Origin: Alloalcanivorax marinus
Lineage (GTDB): Bacteria; Pseudomonadota; Gammaproteobacteria; Pseudomonadales; Alcanivoracaceae
Direction of reading: 5' to 3'
DNA length: 64,000 nucleotides
Assembly (NCBI RefSeq): GCF_016906305.1
Contig: NZ_JADDOL010000003.1
Coordinates: 62,001 to 126,000, forward strand
Shown here: in pieces, positions 50,075-63,991 of the stretch
Position numbering within the stretch: position 1 is the first letter of the stretch
Layout: each line of letters begins with the position of its first letter
Translations under genes and position numbers: made by a program
The notes under the pieces: generated by a model
The model's database searches: none
What the model was told of the DNA's origin: nothing
What the model saw: the letters and a program-made list of their open reading frames with translations, nothing else

Positions 50075-50850
50075 GCCGTCTGGTCCTCTTTACCGTTGTC
50101 GCCGTTCTGGCCGCCGGTGAGCCAGCCGTAGCCGTGCTGTTCCAGCTCCAGGGCCAGTTCCTTGCCGCCGGACTTGATGATCTTGCCGCCGGACAGCACG
50201 TGCACGAAGTCCGGCACGATGTAGTCCAGCAGACGCTGATAGTGGGTCACCAGCACGATGCCGCGCTCCGGCCCGCGCAGGGAGTTGACCCCCTTGGCCA
50301 CGGTCTGCAGGGCGTCGATGTCCAGGCCGGAGTCGGTTTCGTCGAGCAGCGCCAGCTTCGGTTCCATCAGCAGCATCTGCATGATTTCGTTGCGCTTCTT
50401 CTCGCCGCCGGAGAAGCCCTCATTGACGCCGCGCTTGAGAAACTGCGGGTCCAGGTCCACCTGCTTGCAGGCTTCGCGGGCCTTGCGCAGCAGGGTCACC
50501 GAGTCCCATTCCTCCTTGCCCTGGGCCGCCCGGGTCGCTTCCAGCGCCGCTTTCAGGAACTCCATATTGGAGACGCCGGGGATCTCCACCGGGTACTGGA
50601 ACGCCAGGAACAGGCCCAGTTGTGCCCGCTCTTCCGGTTCCAGGTCCGCCAGGCTCTTGCCGTCGAACAGCGCTTCGCCGCCGGTGATCTCGTAGTTGTC
50701 GCGCCCGGCCAGCACATTGGCCAGGGTGGACTTGCCGGAGCCGTTGGGGCCCATGATGGCGTGCACCTCGCCGGGTTTGACGGTGAGGTTCAGGCCCTTG
50801 AGGATCGGTTGGCCGGCCACGGAGGCGTGCAGATCGCGAATTTCCAGCAT
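50071..50850 (-). CDS. sufC: Fe-S scaffold ATPase SufC
   Basis: 259-residue soluble ABC-type ATPase: Walker A GPNGSGKST, Q-loop 'LGLFLAFQYPVEIPGV', signature FSGGEKKRNEI, Walker B LALLDETDSGLD and the switch histidine in VLVTHYQ. The ATG at 50850 (MLEIRDLHASV) is the family start; 11 more codons upstream are not conserved. Drives conformational change of SufBD during cluster assembly. Confidence 0.97.
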   Translation of the reverse strand: MLEIRDLHASVAGQPILKGLNLTVKPGEVHAIMGPNGSGKSTLANVLAGRDNYEITGGEALFDGKSLADLEPEERAQLGLFLAFQYPVEIPGVSNMEFLKAALEATRAAQGKEEWDSVTLLRKAREACKQVDLDPQFLKRGVNEGFSGGEKKRNEIMQMLLMEPKLALLDETDSGLDIDALQTVAKGVNSLRGPERGIVLVTHYQRLLDYIVPDFVHVLSGGKIIKSGGKELALELEQHGYGWLTGGQNGDNGKEDQTA

Positions 50851-50902
50851 TAATCGACTTCCAGACAATTCATTCAGATTCAAATCGGGGTTGGACGGTG
50901 GC

Positions 50903-52360
<1,458 letters not shown>

Positions 52361-52403
52361 AGTCACGGGCTCATCGTTGTGAAATACCGGTCTTCACGGA
52401 CGG

Positions 52404-52433
52404 AATACCAGAGTAAATTACTCAGGTATTATA
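52404..52433 (-). promoter_or_regulatory. suf operon promoter with IscR type-1-like palindrome
   Basis: On the minus strand a perfect -10 TATAAT (52428-52433) runs into a 27-base near-palindrome (52404-52430), 13-bp arms AATACCTGAGTAA/TTACTCTGGTATT with one mismatch. It fits the type-1 IscR pattern ATACCTGAnTAA-TTAnTCnGGTAT. The -35 is poor (TTCCCC). A site covering the start point suggests repression by holo-IscR and release under iron or oxidative stress. Confidence 0.65.
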
Positions 52434-52516
52434 GAGGATAAGGCGCCGAGGGGGAATCCGACCGTCATCGCCGGCCATAAGGGGCGCCAACGGTATCATA
52501 ATTCGCCCCGCGTGCG

Positions 52517-52522
52517 TATAAT
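52517..52522 (+). promoter_or_regulatory. ndk promoter -10 element
   Basis: A consensus TATAAT 54 bases before the ndk ATG, with only a weak -35 (TATCAT, 17 bases upstream). It is the best plus-strand promoter candidate in the suf-ndk divergent region. Confidence 0.5.
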
Positions 52523-52575
52523 CCGCCGGCTTCAAAGACCCCAAAGACCTATGCAATTCTGGAGTGATCAGACAG

Positions 52576-53007
52576 ATGGCTGTTGAGCGTACCCTCTCTA
52601 TTATCAAGCCTGATGCCGTGGCCAAGAACGCGATCGGCGAGATCCTGGGCCGTTTCGAGAAAGCCGGCCTCAAGGTCGTGGCCCTGAAGATGCTGCACCT
52701 GAGCCGCGAACAGGCCGAAGGCTTCTACGCCGAGCACAAAGAGCGTCCGTTCTTCGGCGACCTGGTGGCCTTCATGACCAGCGGTCCGGTCACCGTGCAG
52801 GTGCTGGAAGGCGAGGACGCGGTGAAGAAAAACCGTGATCTGATGGGCGCCACCAACCCCAAGGACGCGGAAGCCGGCACCATTCGCGCCGATTTCGCGG
52901 AAACCATCGACGAAAACGCTGTCCATGGTTCTGATTCCACCGAATCCGCCGCCCGCGAGGTGGACTACTTCTTCGCCGACGAGGAACTCTGCCCGCGCAC
53001 TCGCTGA
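52576..53007 (+). CDS. ndk: Nucleoside diphosphate kinase
   Basis: 143 residues, the standard size. [15 protein letters not shown] opens the enzyme and the phosphorylated histidine is His117 in NAVHGSDS. Transfers phosphate between nucleoside tri- and diphosphates. The ATG at 52576 corresponds to the usual family start; an in-frame GTG four codons earlier overlaps the GGAG ribosome site. It starts the plus-strand run ndk-rlmN-pilF-rodZ-ispG-hisS-yfgM-bamB-der. Confidence 0.97.
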   Translation: MAVERTLSIIKPDAVAKNAIGEILGRFEKAGLKVVALKMLHLSREQAEGFYAEHKERPFFGDLVAFMTSGPVTVQVLEGEDAVKKNRDLMGATNPKDAEAGTIRADFAETIDENAVHGSDSTESAAREVDYFFADEELCPRTR

Positions 53008-53036
53008 GTGCCCGGTCATTCCCTGGAGGTAAGCCA

Positions 53037-54220
<1,184 letters not shown>

Positions 54221-54224
<4 letters not shown>

Positions 54225-55018
54225 GCCCTACGCTTCGACAGTTCGTCCTCACCGTTGCCCTGGCCGGCCTGCTCGGCCTGATGGCCGGCTGCGTGACGGT
54301 CACCGAGGGCGGCGACCCCAACGAAGTGAACGTGGACGAGGCGGTGGCCACCCGGGTGGCCGCCGGCATGAAGTACCTGCAGATGGGCAACCCCTCCGAG
54401 GCGCGCCGCCATTTTTCCCGGGCCCTGTCGCTGAACGACAACAGCGCCCAGGCCCACAACGCCATGGCGCTGCTCTACAACTACGAGCGTGACGCCAGGC
54501 AGGAAGAACACCATTACCGCAAGGCCCTGGCCGCCGACCGCGACTACGCGCCGGCGCTGAACAACTACGGCACCCTGCTGTTCTCCCAGGGCCGCTACGA
54601 CGAAGCCCTGGAAAAGTTCAAGCGCGCCGCCAACGACCCTAACTACGAGGGCCGGGCCAGCGCCTTCAATAATATGGGGGCCGCCTACAAGGCCCTGGGT
54701 GAGATGGACCAGGCCCGCGAGGCCTACATCCGCTCGCTGCGTCTGAACCCGGGCAACAGCCAGCTGCTGCTGGAACTGGCGCGGCTGTATTACCAGGACG
54801 ACCGCGCCCGTATCGGCTGGGATTATTACCGCGATTACGAGCGGCGCGTGCGTCCGCAGAGCGCCGAGGCCCTGTGGGTGGGCATCCGCCTGGCCGCCGC
54901 CCTCGGCAAACGTGACCAGCAGGCCAGCTACGAACTGGCGCTGCAGAATCTCTACCCGGGTAGCCGTGAGGTCCGCCTTTGGCGGGCCTGGCGCGACGGG
55001 CAGGAGGGAGCCGAATGA
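54221..55018 (+). CDS. pilF: Type IV pilus biogenesis lipoprotein PilF/PilW (TPR)
   Basis: 265 residues with a lipoprotein signal (lipobox LMAGC, Cys24) and about six tetratricopeptide repeats, such as '[38 protein letters not shown]' type units (positions about 48-230). It is the pilotin for the PilQ secretin of the type IV pilus. Overlaps rlmN and rodZ by 4 bases each, indicating tight translational coupling. Confidence 0.93.
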
Positions 55019-55953
55019 GCGAGGACAACGCAGCCATGCTGCCCGGTGAACGTCTACGCCGGGCCCGTGAAGAGCAGGGCCTGAGTCAGGAAGAAGTGTC
55101 CAAGCAACTGCGCTTGTCGCTGTCCTATCTGAAGGCCCTGGAAGACGACGACTACAGCCGTCTGCCCGAGCCCACCTTCATCAAGGGTTACCTGCGCAAC
55201 TACGCGCGCTTCCTGGGCCTGCCCGCCGAGGAACTGGCGCGGCGCTTCCAGCAGGAAGTGGACCAGCAGCGCGACGCCGAACACGAGCGCGAACAGCAGG
55301 CCCTGGAAGACTCGCCGCGCCGCCGCGAATGGCGGGTGCCGCTGGTGGTGATCCTGGTGGTGGTGCTGGCGGTGGCCGTGGGCTGGTGGCTGTGGCCCCG
55401 GGGCGAGGACGCGCCGGCGCCGGTGGAATCGCCGTCCGAACTGTCGCCGCCCAGCGGGCAGTTTGGCGACCCCGCCCCGGACAATCCGGACCCGGCGCTG
55501 CCCGACGACACCGAACCCATGGCGCCGGCGGACGAGACGCTGACGCCCTCTGGGGACGAGGGCGCCGGGCCCGCCTCCGAAATCGATGCCGGTCCGGAAA
55601 CGCCCCCCGCCGCCGCGCCCGCGCGCCCGGGTGGCGGTAACGGCGGCGAATCCGCCGTGGCCGGGGCCGGCCCGGCGGACGCGAGCGCCCCGGCGCAACC
55701 GGCCGCCGATGGCGTGGACCGCATCAGCCTGTCCTTTTCCCGGGTCTGCTGGGTGCGGGTGGTGGACGCCACCGGCGTCACCCTCAGCCAGGGCCAGCGC
55801 GGCGCCGGCGACACCCTGAACCTGGAAGGCGAGGCCCCGTTTCGCCTGACCGTGGGCGACGCCGCCGCGGTCTCCGCCCTGTCCATCAACGGCGAGTCCG
55901 TGTCCCTGCCCAGCCAGCGCTCCGGCGACGTGGTCCGCGTCACCTTGCCCTAG
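55015..55953 (+). CDS. rodZ: Cytoskeletal protein RodZ
   Basis: 312 residues in the RodZ layout: cytoplasmic helix-turn-helix (about 10-85; '[29 protein letters not shown]', '[14 protein letters not shown]'), a basic juxtamembrane part (DSPRRREWR), a membrane helix (about 108-125), a long proline/alanine/acidic linker (about 130-232) and the periplasmic DUF4115 domain ('[18 protein letters not shown]'). It links MreB to the envelope and supports rod shape. ATG at 55015 overlaps the pilF stop. Confidence 0.93.
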   Translation: MSEDNAAMLPGERLRRAREEQGLSQEEVSKQLRLSLSYLKALEDDDYSRLPEPTFIKGYLRNYARFLGLPAEELARRFQQEVDQQRDAEHEREQQALEDSPRRREWRVPLVVILVVVLAVAVGWWLWPRGEDAPAPVESPSELSPPSGQFGDPAPDNPDPALPDDTEPMAPADETLTPSGDEGAGPASEIDAGPETPPAAAPARPGGGNGGESAVAGAGPADASAPAQPAADGVDRISLSFSRVCWVRVVDATGVTLSQGQRGAGDTLNLEGEAPFRLTVGDAAAVSALSINGESVSLPSQRSGDVVRVTLP

Positions 55954-56011
55954 GTTCCGCCGGCCACGGCGCCCATACTTCACACAGCTCGAACGTTTCA
56001 GGAAGCAGGTT

Positions 56012-57130
56012 ATGGAACCGGAACTGTCCATTCAGCGTCGCAAATCGCGCCAGATCCATGTCGGCAAGGTGCCGGTGGGCGGTGATGCGCCGATCTCGGT
56101 GCAGAGCATGACCAACACCGACACCTGTGACGTGGACGCCACCGTGGGCCAGATCCGCCGGCTCGAGGACGTGGGCGCGGACATCGTGCGGGTCTCGGTG
56201 CCGACCATGGAGGCCGCCGAGGCCTTCGGCAAAATCAAACGCCAGGTGTCGGTGCCGCTGGTGGCCGACATCCATTACGACTACAAGATCGCCCTCAAGG
56301 TGGCCGACGAAGGCGCCGACTGCCTGCGCATCAACCCCGGCAACATCGGCCGCGAGGACCGGGTGCGCGCGGTGATCGAATCCGCCCGGGACCACGGCGT
56401 GCCGATCCGCATCGGCGTCAACGCCGGCTCCCTGGAAAAGGAACTGCAGCGCAAATACGGCGAGCCCACCAGCGACGCCCTGGTGGAGTCCGCCCTGCGC
56501 CACGCCGAGATCCTGGACCGCTACGACTTCCAGGATTTCAAGATCAGCGTCAAGGCGTCCAACGTCTTCATGACCCTGCAGGCCTACCGCAAGCTGGCCA
56601 GCCAGATCGAGCAGCCCCTGCATCTGGGCGTCACCGAGGCCGGCACCTTCCGCTCCGGCACGGTGAAGTCCGCGGTGGCCCTGGGCGGCCTGTTGCTGGA
56701 AGGCATCGGCGACACCATCCGCATTTCCCTGGCCACCGACCCGGTGGAGGAAATCCGCGTCGGCTTCGACATCCTCAAGAGCCTCAATCTGCGCAAGAAG
56801 GGCGTGAACATCATCGCCTGCCCGAGCTGCTCCCGGCAGAATTTCAACGTGATCGACACGGTCAACGAGCTGGAAGCGCGCCTGGAGGACATCAACGAGT
56901 CCGTGGATCTGGCGGTGATCGGCTGCCTGGTGAACGGCCCCGGCGAAGCCCGTGAGGCGGACATCGGCCTGACCGGCGGCACCCCCAACAACCTGTCCTA
57001 CCTGGACGGCGAGAAGAGCCACCACATCAAACAGGAAGCGCTGGTGGACGAGTTGGAACGCATGGTGCGCGCCAAGGTGGAGAAAATGCGCGAGGACGAG
57101 GCCAAGGGCATCATCGCGCGCAGCGAATAA
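56012..57130 (+). CDS. ispG: 4-hydroxy-3-methylbut-2-en-1-yl diphosphate synthase (flavodoxin)
   Basis: 372-residue [4Fe-4S] enzyme of the MEP isoprenoid pathway that converts MEcPP to HMBPP. The TIM-barrel start is '[17 protein letters not shown]', the cluster cysteines are in '[11 protein letters not shown]' and '[11 protein letters not shown]'. AGGAAG precedes the ATG. Depends on the Fe-S machinery encoded a few kilobases upstream. Confidence 0.97.
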   Translation: MEPELSIQRRKSRQIHVGKVPVGGDAPISVQSMTNTDTCDVDATVGQIRRLEDVGADIVRVSVPTMEAAEAFGKIKRQVSVPLVADIHYDYKIALKVADEGADCLRINPGNIGREDRVRAVIESARDHGVPIRIGVNAGSLEKELQRKYGEPTSDALVESALRHAEILDRYDFQDFKISVKASNVFMTLQAYRKLASQIEQPLHLGVTEAGTFRSGTVKSAVALGGLLLEGIGDTIRISLATDPVEEIRVGFDILKSLNLRKKGVNIIACPSCSRQNFNVIDTVNELEARLEDINESVDLAVIGCLVNGPGEAREADIGLTGGTPNNLSYLDGEKSHHIKQEALVDELERMVRAKVEKMREDEAKGIIARSE

Positions 57131-57153
57131 CCGTATTGGAACAAGGAGCACCG

Positions 57154-58431
<1,278 letters not shown>

Positions 58432-58443
58432 GGAGAAACCGGG

Positions 58444-59079
58444 GTGGTCGATTACATTCGCGACGAAGAAGAACAGGCCGAACGCATCAAGGAGTGGTGG
58501 CAGAAATACGGCATCGCCACGATTATCGTGATCGTGCTGGCGGTGGGAGCCCTGCTGGGCTGGCGCCAGTGGCAGGAGCACAGCGCCGGCGAATCCGGCA
58601 AGGCCTCGGTGCACTACGAAACCATGATGCAGGCCCTGGCCGCCGGCAACGCCGACCAGGCGCGCGGCGCCGCCACCACCCTGATGGACGACTACGACGG
58701 CACCGCCTACGCCGACTACGCCCGCCTGGCCCTGGCCAAGCTGGCGGTGGACGCCGGTGACCTGAACGCCGCCGCCGACGAGCTCGGCGAGGTGGCCGAC
58801 AACGCCGCCACCCGTGAACTGGAATACACCGCCCGCCTGCGCCTGGCGCGGGTGCAGGTGGCACTGGGGGACCTGGATGCCGCGAACGAGCAGATTTCGC
58901 GCACCTTCCCGGAGGCCTGGCAAGGCCAGGCGCTGGAGCTGAAGGGGGACATCGCCAGCGCCCGGGAGAACTGGGACGCGGCCCGCGCCGCCTACGGCGA
59001 CGCCCTGGAGGCCCTGGACGAAGGGGCCGGCCGGGACCGCGTGCAAATGAAACTCGACGACCTGAAGTCGCAATCGTGA
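58444..59079 (+). CDS. yfgM: YfgM-like membrane-anchored TPR protein
   Basis: 211 residues with a cytoplasmic N-terminus (VDYIRDEEEQAERIKEWWQKYG), one membrane helix (about 24-41) and a periplasmic TPR-like helical domain. This is the YfgM/TPR_21 family, an ancillary SecYEG subunit that hands exported proteins to periplasmic chaperones. Start GTG at 58444 with AAGGAG upstream. Located between hisS and bamB as in many gammaproteobacteria. Confidence 0.93.
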   Translation: MVDYIRDEEEQAERIKEWWQKYGIATIIVIVLAVGALLGWRQWQEHSAGESGKASVHYETMMQALAAGNADQARGAATTLMDDYDGTAYADYARLALAKLAVDAGDLNAAADELGEVADNAATRELEYTARLRLARVQVALGDLDAANEQISRTFPEAWQGQALELKGDIASARENWDAARAAYGDALEALDEGAGRDRVQMKLDDLKSQS

Positions 59080-59089
59080 GTCCGTATTC

Positions 59090-60244
59090 GTGAAATATTC
59101 CTTCTCCACCCCCGCGGCCGCCGTGCTTCTCTGCGTGATGGCGCTGGCCGGTTGCGCCAGCAACCCCAACGCCATCGAGCCCAACCCGCTGCCGGACTTC
59201 GACAAGCGCTTCGACGTGGACCGCCTGTGGCGCTCCGGCGCCGGTGACGGCGTGGACGACACCGCCATGAAGCTGCGCCCGGCGGTCACCGCCCAGCGCG
59301 TGTTCGCCGCCGACATCCACGGCCGGGTCTACGCCTTCAACCGGGAAAACGGCAAGCGCCAGTGGCGCAGCAAAACCGGGGACCGCATCTCCGGTGGCCT
59401 CTACGCCGGCTACGGCCAGGTGCTGTACGGCACCCGCGAAGGCGAAGCGGTGGCCCTGGACGCGGAAACCGGCGACGAGCTGTGGCGCAGCCGGGTCAGC
59501 AGCGAAGTGCTGGCGCCGCCCACCAGCGACGGCCTGCTGGCGATCTTCCAGACCATCGACGGCCACGTGCTGGCGCTGGACGCGGAAACCGGCGAGCCGC
59601 GCTGGGACTACGAAACCACGGTGCCCAACCTGACCCTGCTGGGTGGCACCCAGCCGGTGATCGAGAGCGGCCGGGTCTATGCCGGCTTCGCCAGCGGCAA
59701 GGTCGCCGCCATCGAACTGGAAACCGGCGCGCCGCTGTGGGAGCGCCGTGTCGCCGAACCCACCGGCCGCTCCGAACTGGACCGTCTGGTGGACGTGGAC
59801 TCCAGCCTGCTGGTGGAAAACGGCGGCGTGTTTACCGCCACCTTCCAGGGCAAGCTGGCGGTGCTCGACTGGGAGAACGGCCGCCCCTACTGGGCCAAGG
59901 ACATCTCCACCCATCAGGAAATCAGCTCCTACCTGTCCACCGTGTTCGTGGCCGACAGCGAGGGCCTGGTGCGCGGCGCCGAACAGCGTAGCGGCACCTT
60001 CCTGTGGCAGCAGGACAAGCTCTACGGCCGCCGCCTCACCGGCACCGCCGTCCAGGACGGCCTGGTGGTGGTGGGCGACTTCGAGGGCTACCTGCACTGG
60101 ATGGACAGCGAAACCGGCGAGCTGGTGGCCCGCTACCGGGACAACCGGGACGGCTTCGCCGATACCCCGGTGGTCTACGACGACGTGCTCTACGCTCTGA
60201 GCGCCGACGGCAAGCTGGCCGCCTACAAGATCGAAGAAAAGTAG
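59090..60244 (+). CDS. bamB: Outer-membrane assembly lipoprotein BamB
   Basis: 384 residues with a lipoprotein signal (lipobox LAGC, Cys22) and an eight-bladed PQQ-type beta-propeller. Blades show the recurring 'VYAFNRENGKRQWRS', 'VALDAETGDELWRS', 'LALDAETGEPRWDY' and 'AAIELETGAPLWER' pattern. Part of the BAM complex that inserts outer-membrane beta-barrels. Start GTG at 59090, 10 bases after the yfgM stop. Confidence 0.95.
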   Translation: MKYSFSTPAAAVLLCVMALAGCASNPNAIEPNPLPDFDKRFDVDRLWRSGAGDGVDDTAMKLRPAVTAQRVFAADIHGRVYAFNRENGKRQWRSKTGDRISGGLYAGYGQVLYGTREGEAVALDAETGDELWRSRVSSEVLAPPTSDGLLAIFQTIDGHVLALDAETGEPRWDYETTVPNLTLLGGTQPVIESGRVYAGFASGKVAAIELETGAPLWERRVAEPTGRSELDRLVDVDSSLLVENGGVFTATFQGKLAVLDWENGRPYWAKDISTHQEISSYLSTVFVADSEGLVRGAEQRSGTFLWQQDKLYGRRLTGTAVQDGLVVVGDFEGYLHWMDSETGELVARYRDNRDGFADTPVVYDDVLYALSADGKLAAYKIEEK

Positions 60245-60260
60245 CTTGCAGCTCCCCTTT

Positions 60261-60323
60261 GTAGGAGCGGCTTTAGCCGCGATCACGGCCCTGACCGCCC
60301 ATCGCGGCTAAAGCCGCTCCTAC
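60261..60323. repeat. REP-like inverted pair 3
   Basis: Identical 23-base arms to the pair at 21821, here outward-inverted (60261-60283 and 60301-60323) with a 17-base spacer. Lies between bamB and der on the same strand, where it may shape the mRNA 3' end of bamB. Confidence 0.92.
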
Positions 60324-60426
60324 AGCCGGGTTATTAGACGCGTCGGCGGCTTCCGCCTTGTAGCTAGAATCCCCCCACGCCTGTATCCTGCCCCGTAATC
60401 ACCATTGCCACCCTGATCGAGCCCCA

Positions 60427-61836
60427 ATGAAGCCCGTAATCGCCCTGGTGGGCCGCCCCAACGTGGGCAAATCCACCCTGTTCAACCGCCTGACCCGCAC
60501 CCGCGACGCCATCGTGGCGGACTTCCCGGGCCTCACCCGGGATCGCCAGTACGGCGACGGCAAGCTGGGCGAGCGCCCCTATACCGTGGTCGACACCGGC
60601 GGCATCGGCGAGAGCGAGGAAGGCATCGACCGGCCGATGACCGACCAGGCCCTGCAGGCCGTGGGCGAGGCCGACGTGGTGCTGTTCCTGGTGGACGGCC
60701 GCGCCGGCCTCACCGCCGCCGACGAGCAGGTGGCCACCGCCCTGCGCAAACTGCCCAAGCCGGTGTTCCTGGCGGTCAACAAGACCGACGGCCTGGACCC
60801 GGAAACCGCCATGGCGGATTTCTACGCCCTGGGTCTCACCGACCTGTTCCCGATCGCCGCCGCCCACGGCCGCGGCGTGCGCGCCATGATGGACGCGGTG
60901 CTCAAGGATTTCCCCGAGGCGGAAGAGAGCGATGCCGCCCCGGAAGACCCGGACACCGTGCGCGTGGCGGTACTGGGCCGCCCCAACGTGGGCAAGTCCA
61001 CGCTGATCAACCGTATCCTCGGCGAGGAGCGGGTCATCGTCTACGACCACGCCGGCACCACCCGCGACAGCATCGAGGTGCCGTTCACCCGCCAGCCCCG
61101 GGATGGCGGCGGGGCCCGGGACTACGTGCTGATCGACACCGCCGGCATCCGCCGCCGGGGCAAGGTCCACGAAACCGTGGAAAAGTTTTCGGTGATCAAG
61201 GCCCTGCAGGCGGTGGAAGCGGCCCAGGTGGTGGTGCTGGTGGTGGACGCCCGCGACGGCATCACCGACCAGGACCTGCACCTGATCGGCTACACCATCG
61301 AAGCCGGCCGCGCCCTGGTGGTGGCGGTCAACAAATGGGACAACCTGGAAAGCGACCACAAGGACTGGGTCAAGCGGGAAGTGGGGCGGCGCCTGCACTT
61401 CGCGCCCTGGGTGAAGGTGCACTACATCTCCGCCCTGCACGGCACCGGCGTGGGCGACCTGTTCGCTTTCGTCGAGCGGGCCTGGGACTCCGCCTTCATC
61501 AAGCTGGGCAGCAACGCCCTGACCCGCATGCTGGAAGACATCACCGGCTCGCACCCGCCGCCGCGCAACGGCCGCTTCCGGGCCAAGCTGCGCTACGCGC
61601 ACCTGGGCGGCTCCAACCCGCCCACGGTGGTGATCCACGGCAACCGCACCGACTCGTTACCGAACAGCTACCAGCGTTATCTGGAAAACCGCTTCCGGGA
61701 GCTGTTAAAAATCGAAGGGTCGCCGATCCGCTTGGAGCTGAAATCCGGCGACAACCCGTTCGAGGGCCGCAAGAACACGCTCACCGAGCGGCAAATCAAA
61801 CGCAAACGCCGCATGATGAAGCACGTTAAAAAGTAA
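60427..61836 (+). CDS. der: Ribosome biogenesis GTPase Der (EngA)
   Basis: 469 residues with two tandem GTPase domains and a C-terminal KH-like domain. Both G1 loops read GRPNVGKST (near residues 8 and 180), G3 is DTGG and DTAG, and G4 is NKTD and NKWD. The C-terminal tail ends in the basic '[15 protein letters not shown]'. Essential for 50S subunit maturation. A 9-bp hairpin (61834-61854) covers its stop codon. Confidence 0.97.
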   Translation: MKPVIALVGRPNVGKSTLFNRLTRTRDAIVADFPGLTRDRQYGDGKLGERPYTVVDTGGIGESEEGIDRPMTDQALQAVGEADVVLFLVDGRAGLTAADEQVATALRKLPKPVFLAVNKTDGLDPETAMADFYALGLTDLFPIAAAHGRGVRAMMDAVLKDFPEAEESDAAPEDPDTVRVAVLGRPNVGKSTLINRILGEERVIVYDHAGTTRDSIEVPFTRQPRDGGGARDYVLIDTAGIRRRGKVHETVEKFSVIKALQAVEAAQVVVLVVDARDGITDQDLHLIGYTIEAGRALVVAVNKWDNLESDHKDWVKREVGRRLHFAPWVKVHYISALHGTGVGDLFAFVERAWDSAFIKLGSNALTRMLEDITGSHPPPRNGRFRAKLRYAHLGGSNPPTVVIHGNRTDSLPNSYQRYLENRFRELLKIEGSPIRLELKSGDNPFEGRKNTLTERQIKRKRRMMKHVKK

Positions 61837-61854
61837 GCGGCCCCTGGCCGCTTA
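61834..61854 (+). terminator. Hairpin at the der stop codon
   Basis: TAAGCGGCC-CCT-GGCCGCTTA, 9-bp perfect arms with a 3-base loop, the left arm including the der stop codon. No T run follows, so it may mark an mRNA 3' end by processing or slow ribosomes rather than be a true intrinsic terminator. Confidence 0.45.
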
Positions 61855-61864
61855 GGGGGACTTC

Positions 61865-63991
61865 GTGAGACGCATTGGGGGATGCGCGCTGCTGGCACTG
61901 GGAATGTCGGCGGCGCCGGCCTGGGGGCAATTCGACGACACACCGGGCCCGGTGCCCCGGGTACTGACCCCGGCGCGTCTGGACCAGCCCATTTCCGAAG
62001 TGCCCGCCAGCGTCACCGTCATCGACCGGGAACTGATCCTCGCCAGCGGCGCCCGCGAACTCTATGAAGTGATGCGTCTGGTGCCGGGCATGAGCGTGGC
62101 CAAGACCGACGGCAATCTGCCCTCGGTGGCCTACCACGGCACCCAGGCCCGCGATCAGCGCCGCATGCTGGTGCTGCTGGACGGCCGCAGCGTCTACCAG
62201 CCGGGCTTTGCCCGGGTCAACTGGAACGCCATTCCCGTGGCCCTGGAGGACGTGGAGCGCATCGAGGTCACCCGCGGCCCGGCCTCCGCCGCCTACGGCG
62301 CCAACGCCTTCACCGGCGTCATCAACATCATCACCCGCGACCCCCGTGACGTGGAGGGCCAGCAGGCGCGCCTGCGCGCCGGCAACAACGGCATCCGCGA
62401 CGCCCGCGTGGCCGCCAGCCACCAGTTCGACGGCGGCGCCTGGCGGCTCAGCGTCAACGACCTGCGCGACGACGGCTACGACGCCGATATTCCGCCGCTG
62501 GACACCGGCGACCGTAAACACGTCACCAGCGTCAACGGCCGGGCGGTGTGGGAGCCGGGGGCCCGGGACACCCTGACCCTGCACGCCGGCGGCAGCCGCA
62601 CCCGCCTGGACCGCCCCTACGAAAGCGGCCTGCAGGAACTGGGCGAATACACCGACGAGAGCGTGGAGCGCGCCGACCGGCTGTTCGTGGGGCTGGACTG
62701 GCAGCGCCAGTTTTCCTCCCGCCACCAGCTCAAGGTCAGCTTCTACGCCCAGCACAACGACGAAGACACCAACCTGGACCTGTGCTATTTCGACCCACTC
62801 ACCGGCAACACCGGGCCCGGCGGCGGCCTGTTCTATTCCAAGGAACTGCGCGACCACTTCCTGGCCAACGGCGGCGACATCGGCCAGACCCTGGCCACCG
62901 CCGCCGCCGACCCGGCCGTCCAGAACCGCTATGCCGTTCTGCTGGCCAACGGCGGTGAACCGTTCTGCGGCACCGCCTGGCTGGACGTAAGCGAAACCCG
63001 CTACGACCTGGAGATCCAGGACACCCTGCAATTCAGCGAGTGGGCGCGGCTGGTGGCCGGCGTCAACGTGCGCCACGACCGGGGCGAGTCCCAGGCGTTC
63101 GTGTCCGGCACCGCCGAGAATGTGAGCCGCCGGCTGTTCGCCAACCTGGCCCTGCGGCCCCTGCCGCCGGTGACCGTCAACCTGGGCGGGTTCTGGGAAT
63201 ACGACGACATCAGCGGTGAGCACTTCAGCCCCCGCGCCGGCGTCAACTGGGAGGTGCTGCCCGGCCACACCCTGCGCGCCATCTACGCCCGCGCTCTGCG
63301 CACCCCGGACATTTACGAAGACCAGGCCAACATCAACCTGGCGATCCACGATCTGCCCGCCAGCTACGCGGACCGGGAAGCGCTGCTGGGCTGGTCGCCG
63401 GCCTACTTCTTCGTTAACCAGCAGAGCCCGGGCACCCTCAAACCGGAACGCATCCGCTCCCGGGAACTGGGTTACTACGGGCGTTTCACCGCCGGCGCCC
63501 TGGGTGCCGTGGAACTGGACTTGCGCTACTTCCAGGAAGAGCTCTGGGACCTGGTGAGCGGCGCGCTCAACCCGTTCAATTTCGAACCGACCAACGACGG
63601 CGAGGTGCGCCACCGGGGCACCGAGGCGCAACTGAGCTGGCGGCCGGCGGTCCGCCATCTGCTGCGCCTCACCGGCGCCCACATTCACACCGACACCGAG
63701 CAGGGCGCCGAGCAGCGCTTCGCCGCCCGCGACAGCGCCGGCGCGCTCTGGTACTGGCGCCTGGGCGGCGGCTGGTGGTGGTCCACCGCCTACCATCTGG
63801 CGCGGGATTACAACGATTACCCCTTTGAACGGATCGACGCGCAGCTCGGCCGGCGCCAGCGCCTGGCCGGCACGGAACTGGAATGGCGCCTGCTATTGCA
63901 GCACCCTCTGAACGACGAACCCGTGGTGTTCGAGGAAAACCGGTATCAGGACGATCCACGCTACTGGCTCACGGTCACCGTGAACTTCTGA
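61865..63991 (+). CDS. TonB-dependent outer-membrane receptor
   Basis: 708 residues. A signal peptide (about 1-19) precedes the plug domain (about 37-155; 'VPASVTVIDRELILASGARELYEVMRLVPGM', 'MLVLLDGRSVYQPGF', 'VERIEVTRGPASAAYGANAFTGVINIIT') and a 22-strand beta-barrel ending in an aromatic-terminated strand (YWLTVTVNF). A cysteine pair 'CYFDPLT...PFCGT' may tie an extracellular loop. Start GTG at 61865, ribosome site GGGGA. The ligand (siderophore, cobalamin or other) is not evident; no TonB-linked transporter lies nearby in the window. Confidence 0.9.
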   Translation: MRRIGGCALLALGMSAAPAWGQFDDTPGPVPRVLTPARLDQPISEVPASVTVIDRELILASGARELYEVMRLVPGMSVAKTDGNLPSVAYHGTQARDQRRMLVLLDGRSVYQPGFARVNWNAIPVALEDVERIEVTRGPASAAYGANAFTGVINIITRDPRDVEGQQARLRAGNNGIRDARVAASHQFDGGAWRLSVNDLRDDGYDADIPPLDTGDRKHVTSVNGRAVWEPGARDTLTLHAGGSRTRLDRPYESGLQELGEYTDESVERADRLFVGLDWQRQFSSRHQLKVSFYAQHNDEDTNLDLCYFDPLTGNTGPGGGLFYSKELRDHFLANGGDIGQTLATAAADPAVQNRYAVLLANGGEPFCGTAWLDVSETRYDLEIQDTLQFSEWARLVAGVNVRHDRGESQAFVSGTAENVSRRLFANLALRPLPPVTVNLGGFWEYDDISGEHFSPRAGVNWEVLPGHTLRAIYARALRTPDIYEDQANINLAIHDLPASYADREALLGWSPAYFFVNQQSPGTLKPERIRSRELGYYGRFTAGALGAVELDLRYFQEELWDLVSGALNPFNFEPTNDGEVRHRGTEAQLSWRPAVRHLLRLTGAHIHTDTEQGAEQRFAARDSAGALWYWRLGGGWWWSTAYHLARDYNDYPFERIDAQLGRRQRLAGTELEWRLLLQHPLNDEPVVFEENRYQDDPRYWLTVTVNF

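Noticed and set aside
61826-63796. 656-codon open frame antisense to the TonB-dependent receptor
   Set aside because: The receptor has plug and barrel signatures; the antisense translation has only low-complexity Gly/Val/Ala/Gln composition.
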